This document shows, piece after piece, positions 57,701-64,000 of a stretch of 64,000 nt of DNA (position 1 is its first letter; the number at the start of each line of letters is the position of its first letter). A model generated the notes under the pieces. That model worked only from the letters and a program-made list of their open reading frames with translations. It made no database searches and had not been told where the DNA came from. Source of the DNA: Dama dama (Eukaryota > Chordata > Mammalia > Artiodactyla > Cervidae). The stretch lies in assembly GCF_033118175.1 (NCBI RefSeq), contig NC_083704.1, positions 52,292,501 to 52,356,500 on the forward strand, given 5' to 3'. The translations under genes were made by a program, and so were the position numbers.

Positions 57701-59833
57701 ATGACAGCCCTTCAGGCTGCCTGGGACTTTCCTATAAAATCCCTGGACATTCACTATCTCTCATGATCTTTGCGGCACTTCTGGGACACACAGAACCCCC
57801 ATTTAACAGATGAGCAAGCTGAGGCTCAGAAGGAGAAGGCTGGAGGGTTCAGGGAACCACAGAGAGCCACTGGAGCCCACCCGGAGGAGTCAGTATCCTC
57901 CCTGTGTGCTCAGGCCCAGGACTGCACACGGAGGGTGCCGAGCTTACACGTGCAGCCACAGTGAGGGAAAGGCTCCCGAGACCTGGCTCCCGAGACCTCA
58001 CGCCTGCCTGTGGTCACCCGCGATCTACCTCAAAATGCTGCACCAGCTGCTTGGGCTTGACTTTGATGACAATGTCGTACTGCATGAGCTTCCGCCTCAG
58101 CACCTCCTCGTAGGTCAGCCGGAATGTGGCCTTGCTCTGTGGACCGACCATGATGTGGATGGAGAACTGCTCCATTGTTCTCCCTGAGGCCCTGGGGGTG
58201 CCACCAGGGGCAAAACCAGACAGACACATGGTAAGTGATGTGTGGGTCCTTGTCACCTAAAACATACTCCTCAGAATCAATTTCTCTTATTTTTAATGCT
58301 TCTCCCAGCTCTCCTTGACCCTCACCCTGTCTTAGCTGACTGGCCAGAGTCAGGGTCCCACTTCTCTAGAGGTCTTGTGCAGCACATCTGTGCCAGCAGT
58401 GGGTTTGACCAGTTTACGCCCATCCCCTCATCTGGGGCTGCCCTCCACCCAAGGCACCTTGCAGCCTTCAGATGCATGCTGGCGGGGGGTGGGTGGCACC
58501 GGAGATTGGGCCGGCAGGGCCCAGAGCTCACCTGACAAGTCCTGCATTCTCTCCTGAGATGGCTGCTTTCCGGTATTGCTTCCATGCGGTCACTTTGTCC
58601 TTTATGTCTCCAGTGAAGGTGTTTTCATCTGCTGTGCTGCAGGGAGAAAGAAGCCCTCAGGGCGTGCCCCTCCCCCACCACATAGGGCCTTGAGTGGGGG
58701 TGCTCCCAGCTCGGGGGAATGGAGGCGGGGGGCAGCTCCGAGGAGGCCCTGTCCAGGTGAGCACTTGGGGAAGGGCTTCCCCTGCCGGTCTCCCACTGAC
58801 CCCAGAGTCGCTCAGGAATCCTAGCACGGAGGTGGGCAGCCCTGGCCACAGGGTCCAGCAGGAAGCCTTGGGTGCTGGCCTGTGCTCCTGGGCCCTAGGC
58901 TGAAAACACACTGTCAGAGGCTTTGGTTTGCTCTCCAAGATGGCAGCCCAGAGCAGGACCTAAAGGGCTTTTCAGTCCCTCAGAGTCCCTCAGAGCTGGG
59001 CCTGGCCCACGGCCCTTGGGGATGAGGGGAGCCCTGGTTGTGGGCTGGGCCTGGTGAACCAGGCAAGGCACGCACATGGCAAAATCGCTGATGAAGGCCG
59101 TCTTGGGTATTTCCACGTTGAAGGACACTTCCTTGGCTGTGTCAGCGCTGTTGATCACTTGGCTGGTAATGACGTAGTGGGCGAAGCGAGAGGTGACTTT
59201 GCAGTTGACTTTCAAACTGCGGATGACCACACCATCAGCAGCCTAAAGTGGGACATGCAGGAGGTGGCCTAGGATGGGGGGCCCCCAGCACCCAGCTCTG
59301 ACATGGGTGCTATTCTGTATGCCTGAAATGGTGCCATGGGAATTGAGGTGGCTGGAGAGCCCCTGTTTATGGGAGTCGGGAGTCCCCCTGCCCAGGGGCA
59401 TGCCCCGAAGCCTGAGGGGAACTGGCTGTAATAATGGCCCCACCACAGACCCCTTTGCCAAGACCAGCACTCACTGCATCCACAGCCATTCGCTTCTGTA
59501 AAACAAAACCAGGGCAAGTGTGAATGCAAGCGCTCAGGGGACCAGGGCCTATCTGTTAAGGGATGGGAGTGGGATGTAGCCTGTGTCCTCAACACCCCAG
59601 CTTCACCTCCCCAGTGTGCTAGGGGGTCCTCTCCCTTCAGAGGAAGTCGAGGTGGGTGGGGACAGCCCCCATCCCTGGGCTCCCTTCCGGGCTCGGCGGC
59701 CTGGTTCTGGCCCAGGGGTGTGCCCACATACCTTGCCACCTCTGGGACTGCTGGTGGGCGAGCCCTGAGTGGCCACGGCTTGCAGGGTGAGCAGGGACAG
59801 CAGGCACACGCCGGGCAGCCCCCGCAGCCCCAT
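45790..59833 (-). CDS. ITIH1: ITIH1, inter-alpha-trypsin inhibitor heavy chain 1
   Basis: 22 coding exons (minus strand, 5' to 3'): 59732-59833, 59475-59495, 59076-59242, 58532-58636, 58029-58191, 57377-57490, 55218-55343, 55017-55133, 54150-54318, 53935-54060, 52850-53031, 52404-52589, 51335-51474, 50414-50568, 50302-50316, 49885-49905, 49230-49310, 49006-49119, 47817-48018, 46759-46931, 46075-46186, 45790-45919. They total 2721 nt, 906 aa, open throughout with GT-AG introns. A hydrophobic signal peptide covers the first 20-odd residues, with a basic KKR cluster at the exon 1-2 junction as propeptide site. VIT domain, then vWA with MIDAS DISTS at 293-297. Asp667 of Asp-Pro-His is the bikunin chondroitin sulfate linkage and C-terminal cleavage site. 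The product is heavy chain HC1 of inter-alpha-inhibitor, secreted by hepatocytes and transferred to hyaluronan by TSG-6. LTDGE replaces the LTDGD of human ITIH1. No lesion is seen. Confidence 0.97.
47085..47290 (-). repeat. MIR SINE
   Basis: 'ctcaaagaggttaagaagttg' and 'gctggtgagtgacagagcca' are the reverse-complement MIR core. It lies in the ITIH1 intron between exons 46759-46931 and 47817-48018, in the gene's orientation. Confidence 0.6.
48430..48535 (+). repeat. L2 LINE 3' fragment
   Basis: 'ctccacgagagcagggactc' followed by 'tgtgctcaacaaacatg' resembles the L2 3' end. It is short and diverged, in an ITIH1 intron. Confidence 0.5.
49498..49632 (+). repeat. Bov-A SINE
   Basis: A single Bov-A unit ('ggagaaggaaatggcaaccc' to 'catgactgagcaactaaa') with a (cca)n tail, in an ITIH1 intron. 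Confidence 0.85.
50744..50924 (+). repeat. Bov-tA SINE with target-site duplication
   Basis: The SINE body starts 'tgggtttccctggtgactc' and ends 'gagtgactaacacttt'. It is flanked by 10-bp direct repeats CATAGAGAAA at 50734-50743 and 50925-50934. It lies in the ITIH1 intron between exons 50414-50568 and 51335-51474. Confidence 0.88.
51825..52030 (-). repeat. MIR SINE
   Basis: 'caccaggcactgcataagcc' through 'aggcctagagaactggacc' matches the reverse-complement MIR consensus in order, with an end near 'ctcagctacaccacatgg'. It is in an ITIH1 intron. Confidence 0.6.
53241..53690 (+). repeat. L2 LINE 3' region
   Basis: A long run of L2-like landmarks occurs in order: 'gcaaatctgattttaaaccc', 'tgccagggatgccttcctgc', 'agggctcacttcctccagg', 'gtcaggtgccccttgtctgt', 'tccttaagggcaaagatgtc'. 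It is about 450 bp of ancient LINE in an ITIH1 intron. Confidence 0.7.
55588..55702 (+). repeat. CHR-type tRNA-derived SINE
   Basis: 'aattccctggcaatccagtg' with 'gtggttaggact' and 'ggttcaatccctggttgggg' boxes and an A-rich end. Same family as the copy at 13774. It is in the ITIH1 intron between exons 55218-55343 and 57377-57490. Confidence 0.8.
55889..56648 (+). mobile_element. 5'-truncated BovB LINE with internal deletion
   Basis: Reverse-transcriptase sequence begins abruptly at 'gtccacaagactggaaaag' and runs to about 56557, including a Y-A-D-N box near 56465-56476. It then jumps to the extreme 3' end ('gttggtgatggacagg') and finishes with 'gaactgaactgaac'. The 3' part of the RT region and the RT-to-end segment are missing. 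Several frameshifts are present. It is intronic in ITIH1, in antisense orientation. Confidence 0.9.
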
Positions 59834-61090
59834 CGTGCCGCGCGTGGTCTCAAGGCTCCCGCTGCCTCCTCACCTCACTCAGACCGTGAATCAATACAAC
59901 GCCGGATAAACACAGATTAAACATTAGACAAGGTCAAGGCAAGTATTACAATTTGAGGGATCAAAAATTGACAGTGAAAACTTTCTCTAGGGGGATTTCC
60001 AGCTGTGTAAACTCCCGACCAGACTCAGACTGTGCCCCTCGGTTAGAACCGCACTCGGCCAGCGTGAACTGTGAATTTTAATCCCGGATCTGTGGCACAG
60101 GGGCCACACCAGTGATACAGTGGCAGGTGTCAAGAGGCCACAATTAAAAATGAATTTCTCTTCATTAGGTGTTCTTGTCAAAATTCTTTAATCATCAACA
60201 AACTTTTCAGACAGTCATATATTCACCTGGGAGGCAGATATGATGACTTAGAAAGTGTCTGCCCACATCCTTATTTCTGATGGCACCAACTCTAGCCATT
60301 CTGCCAGGGGCCGTCTGGACAGTTCTGGGGATACGTAGTGGGTGTCACACCTTTTAGGATGGTCAGCTTTGGAAAGAAGAGCAGAAGCAAATCTCATCAT
60401 TTCTCCTGGGCAGGGGTGCAGAGGAACAGGGTACAGCGGAGACAAAGATGAATGCCATGCTTTCATGATGAAGGGTAGACTATGAGCGACGCTTTGCTCT
60501 CAGCCCTTTATGATCTAATTTTATCCTCAATGTGTCCCTGGGATGTTGGTCCCACAGCAAATGAGAGAGGAGGTAGTCAAACCCACATCTTTCAGATGCC
60601 AAAGCCGAAGGCTATCATGTAATGACAGAAATGCCCTCTGTGTTGTTAGGAAGCAAGAAGAAGCAGTCAAAGATCCCAGAGAACCATCTTGTCCCTGCAT
60701 TTTCTTAAATTTTATGCACAAACCCTCCCTGTCCCCCACAAGCCCCAGCAGACTGAGCAGACATGACTCTGGTCAACCCCCTCCATGGCCCTGGTCGGGA
60801 TGTACTGGCTGCCATGACCCTGATGTGGAGAGGGGGCCCGGAAGCTTCTTTGATCTCTGTTTACTTGTCCTGGACTTTGTCATATAGATCAGCTTCTGGA
60901 AAGGGTTTATTGTCCCTAGGCCAGAATGCCCTTCTCGCCTGTTTTCTGGCCTTTGTGGGAGGTGAGATGGATCAACATGAAACTGCACACTGGGGGTTGT
61001 GTTGATTTCCTGCACGAATATCTACCATGCCCTGTGTTGGGTTAGGTACAGTGTCAACACCAGGACGCTACAACGATGAGATTCAAGTGC
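59834..61090. other. ITIH1 upstream flank
   Basis: Apart from the proximal motifs at 59900-59940, no gene or clear repeat is recognised. In mammals NEK4 lies beyond this flank in divergent orientation, but none of its exons is seen in the window. Confidence 0.45.
59900..59940 (-). promoter_or_regulatory. ITIH1: Putative ITIH1 proximal promoter with liver-factor-like sites
   Basis: About 70-105 bases upstream of the ITIH1 ATG lie ATAAACA (59906-59912, fits the forkhead RTAAAYA consensus), ATTAAACA (59917-59924) and ACAAGGTCAAGGCAAG. The last contains a nuclear-receptor half-site AGGTCA and resembles an HNF4-type DR1. This grouping suits a hepatocyte gene. No TATA box is evident. Motif-level inference only. 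Confidence 0.35.
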
Positions 61091-61091
61091 C

Positions 61092-61305
61092 TTACTGTGT
61101 TCAGTAAGGTGAAGTGAAAAGTGTTAGTCACTTAGCCTGTCCAACTCTTGGTGGCTCCATGGACTGTAGCCCACCAGGCTTCTCTGTCCATGGGATTCTC
61201 TAGGCAAGGATACTGGAGTGGATACCAATTCCCCTCTCCAGGATATCTTCTCAACCCAGGGACTGAGCCTGGGTCTCCTGCATTACAGGCAGATTGATAC
61301 CCACA
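61092..61305 (-). repeat. Bov-tA SINE
   Basis: A ruminant SINE in minus orientation ('ggctccatggactgtagccc', 'aaggatactggagtgg', 'gggtctcctgcattacaggc'). Limits are approximate. Confidence 0.83.
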
Positions 61306-61732
61306 AATCCTTTGAGTTCTCTTTCTTGCCACTTCCAAGGGCTGTGGGTAAGTTTCTCTTGGTTCTGAGATCCACTCTCTGTGTCAAGCTTCTAATTGAA
61401 TTGGCTTTCCAGTCCTGGGCAGGTCAACTTGAACTAGCAGATGGTTCCATTCAGAACCCAAGCCTCTAGCTGTTGGTTTTATCCACTGTTCTTCATTTGA
61501 TTGCAATCCCAGTCCACATTTGTTGGGGTCAGCTGATTCAGTCCTTTCTCTACTCCCCAGTTCCACACTGGGAATTGCTGGAACTTCACACAAGGCCTTC
61601 ACTTGGCTAGGTTACTGTTAGTTTCTGTTAGTGTGCACATGAGGTCTAGACTGTAGCTACTAGGAATCTCCGTAGCCCAAAGCCACAAAACTGGTGGAGC
61701 ACTTAAAACCTGTTAGAGAACACCCACCTAAC

Positions 61733-61950
61733 TCAAGTGCTTAATCACTTCAGTCGTGTCCAACTCTGCAACTCTATGGACTGTAGCCTGCCAGGTTCCT
61801 CTGTCCATGGGATCATCCAGGCAAGAATACTGGAGTGTGTGCCATTTCCCCAGGGGATCTTTCTGACCCAGGGATCAAGCCTCTGTCTACTGGGTCTCCT
61901 CCATTGGCAAGCAAATTCTTTACCACTGAGAAGCCCCAGGGAAGCCCCAG
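61733..61950 (-). repeat. Bov-tA SINE
   Basis: A ruminant SINE in minus orientation ('cactccagtatt'-type core complement, 'ggatctttctgacccaggga', ending 'agccccagggaagcccc'). Confidence 0.83.
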
Positions 61951-61982
61951 GACAGCGCTCTAAGGTATTAATTTGGCTCTCA

Positions 61983-62816
61983 GTCAGTCAGTTCAATCGC
62001 TCAGTCATATCTGACTCTTTGTGACCCCATGGACTGCAGCACGCCAGGCTTCCCTGTCCATCACCAACTCCCAGAGCTTACTCAAACTCATGTCCACTGA
62101 GTCGATGATGCCATCCAACCATCTCATCCTCTGTTGTCCACTTCTCCTCCTGCCTTCAATCTTTCCCAGCATCAGGGTCTTTTCAAATGAATGAGTTCTT
62201 TGCATTAGGTGGCCAAAGTATTGGAGCTTCAGCTTCAGCATCAGTCCTTCCAATGAATATTCAGGACAGATCTCCTTTAGGATGAATTGGTTGGATCTCC
62301 TTGCAGTTCAAGGGACTCTCAAGAATCTTCTCCAATACCACAGTTCAAAAGTATCAATTTTTGGTATTCAGCTTTCTTTGTAGTCCAACTCTCCAATCCA
62401 TACATGACTACTGGAACTTTGACTAGACGGACCTTTGTTGGCAAAGTAACGTCTGTGCCTTTTAATATGCTGTCTAGGTTGGTCATAACTGTTCCTCCAA
62501 GGAGCAAGTGTCTTTTAATTTCACGGCTGCAATCACCATCTGCAGTGACTTTGGAGCCCAGAAAAATAAAGTCTGTCACTGTTTCCACTGTTTCCCCATC
62601 TATTTGCCATGAAGTGATGGGACCAGATGCCATGATCTTCGTTTTCTGAATGTTGAGTTTTAAGCCAACATTTTCACTCTCCTCTTTCACTTTCATCAGG
62701 AGGCTCTTTAGTTATTCTTCACTTTCTGCCATAAGGGTAGTGTCATCTGCACATCTGCCGTTATTGATATTTCTCCCAGCAATCTTGGTTGCAGCTTGTG
62801 CTTCATCCAGTCCAGT
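61983..62816 (-). mobile_element. BovB LINE 3' fragment
   Basis: About 830 bp of the BovB 3' end in minus orientation, from the 3' terminus ('gttcaatcgctcagtcatat') up through the end of the RT domain. The catalytic box reads C-A-D-D on the minus strand (near 62745-62756). It is 5'-truncated, and the coding frame is partly open but interrupted. Confidence 0.9.
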
Positions 62817-64000
62817 TCTGAGACCCAAAACAGCTGAAGCAATGGGATCAAGTTTCAAATAATGAAGTGCGCCATCTTCTGGCACAACTGCATATTTTAT
62901 ATCCAAGAACTCTGGGTCTGGCAGTTGTAATTATCTACAAAAATGGTAAAATCTCACAAAGACAATCTGGACTTACAGTGACTGATATGAGAAAGGTTCC
63001 AGTTAGACAAGAGCATTTATTTAAGAAGTGCATTTGAAAGCAAGGGTTCCCAAATCAATCAAACAGAATGTGATACCTATTTTAATTGGTATGTAGAAAC
63101 CTCCAAAAGCCTTCAAGATTCCGTAATACCTTCACTGAGCGACTCATGGCTAATGAAAAATTAAAGACACAGAGGCACCTAAAAAAAAAGGCTATATAGG
63201 ATTGATGCAACTTTGTCTGCTCCCCTCTGTCTTCCATTACTTGGGTATTCATTCTATTAATTCTCTGATTTGTCTTTTCACTCTGAAGAGACTACAAGTC
63301 TGTAAACAGAAGTTCACCAAGTTAGTGGCCTTACAGATGTCCTCATATATACCCTCAAAGGAGGGCCCCCGTGTGAGCCCCTCCCAGTGTTGGTGGGACT
63401 CCTGAGAGATTTTCTGGTAAAGCTATTTTATTTCCTTAAATAGCCTAGGGGAAATTAAAATTAATAGATAACCTTAAGAAATTCTGGTAGATACTGGGGA
63501 CTGAAGGTGGGATCCTGGGAGAACTGGTAAACCCAGTGAACAGTGAGAATGCTAACCAGATTCAGCTCTCCTGAATCTCTCTCTGTAGTATCCAGACAAG
63601 CCAGGCAGGGGAGTGGGGAAGGAGACACTTGATGTTGTACTTGCCTTTACTGTTTGTCCTGGCTGAAAATTAACAAGATTTATTTGGAAGGACTTTACCC
63701 CACCCCCTGCCCCAAGTTAGCTGTTGTTGACCAGAAACTGGCCAAATTGGAAGTTAATATTCAAAGCCTGATAAGAATTGGGCGGGGTGGGGGGAGGGGC
63801 GCTTCTCTAAGCTACATGTACACAGAGGGAAAGAAAAAACTGAAAAAGCAAAAAAATATTCTGAAGCCTTTGTGGAAGGATTTACTGAAACATTTCAAAG
63901 ACAGCTGTAAGTCTAGAAATAGGGATCTTTTTTATTTCTTTGCTAGTTTAAGATTTTCTCCCTGATACAAAGAAGCAAATTGAGAAAAATGTAGTTGTAT
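62817..64000. other. Unannotated flank at window end
   Basis: A/T-rich sequence with no recognised gene or repeat. A plus-strand ORF at 63654-63965 (103 codons, lysine-rich, with a glycine-rich stretch over a G-run) has no recognisable domain and is probably fortuitous. The run 'ggggtggggggaggggcgc' at about 63783-63801 is a local G-rich tract. Confidence 0.4.

Noticed and set aside
63654..63965. 103-codon lysine-rich ORF at the window end
   Set aside because: No domain, no splice context and low-complexity composition. It does not resemble NEK4, the expected neighbour.
1..64000. Operons, ribosome binding sites, CRISPR arrays, phage or insertion sequences
   Set aside because: The window is vertebrate DNA with spliced genes and SINE/LINE repeats. 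No prokaryotic features are present.

Overview
This window is mammalian genomic DNA from a ruminant artiodactyl. Spliced, intron-rich genes are interleaved with Bov-tA/Bov-A2 SINEs, CHR-type SINEs and BovB LINEs, a repeat mix restricted to that group. I cannot name the species. Gene content and order match human 3p21.1 in inverted orientation: (end of STIMATE/TMEM110) - MUSTN1 - ITIH4 on the plus strand, then ITIH3 and ITIH1 on the minus strand.

Layout. 1-520: probable tail of the STIMATE 3'UTR. 2.2-3.3 kb: MUSTN1, three coding exons, 82 aa. 5.8-20.7 kb: ITIH4 on the plus strand. 20.7-24.2 kb: gap between the convergent 3' ends of ITIH4 and ITIH3. 24.2-38.5 kb: ITIH3 on the minus strand, 22 coding exons, 891 aa, intact. 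38.5-45.6 kb: intergenic, holding a nearly 4-kb BovB LINE inside a perfect 13-bp target-site duplication. 45.6-59.8 kb: ITIH1 on the minus strand, 22 coding exons, 906 aa, intact. 59.8-64 kb: upstream flank of ITIH1 with SINEs and another BovB fragment.

How the genes relate. ITIH1 and ITIH3 encode secreted liver heavy chains that are esterified through the Asp of a conserved Asp-Pro-His motif to the chondroitin sulfate of bikunin and then passed to hyaluronan. ITIH4 is the paralogue without that motif and is a plasma acute-phase glycoprotein. The three share VIT and vWA domains encoded by exons of nearly identical length and phase, as expected for tandem duplicates. MUSTN1 is an unrelated small nuclear musculoskeletal protein.

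The most notable observation is in ITIH4. Its N-terminal exons read cleanly, but a conserved Trp codon in the C-terminal region is TAG (18029-18031), and the preceding proline-rich region is hard to assemble into one reading frame. ITIH1 and ITIH3 show no such damage. No prokaryotic features, CRISPR arrays or unknown multigene system were seen. All exon limits come from reading splice sites and frames by eye against remembered family sequences, without any search.
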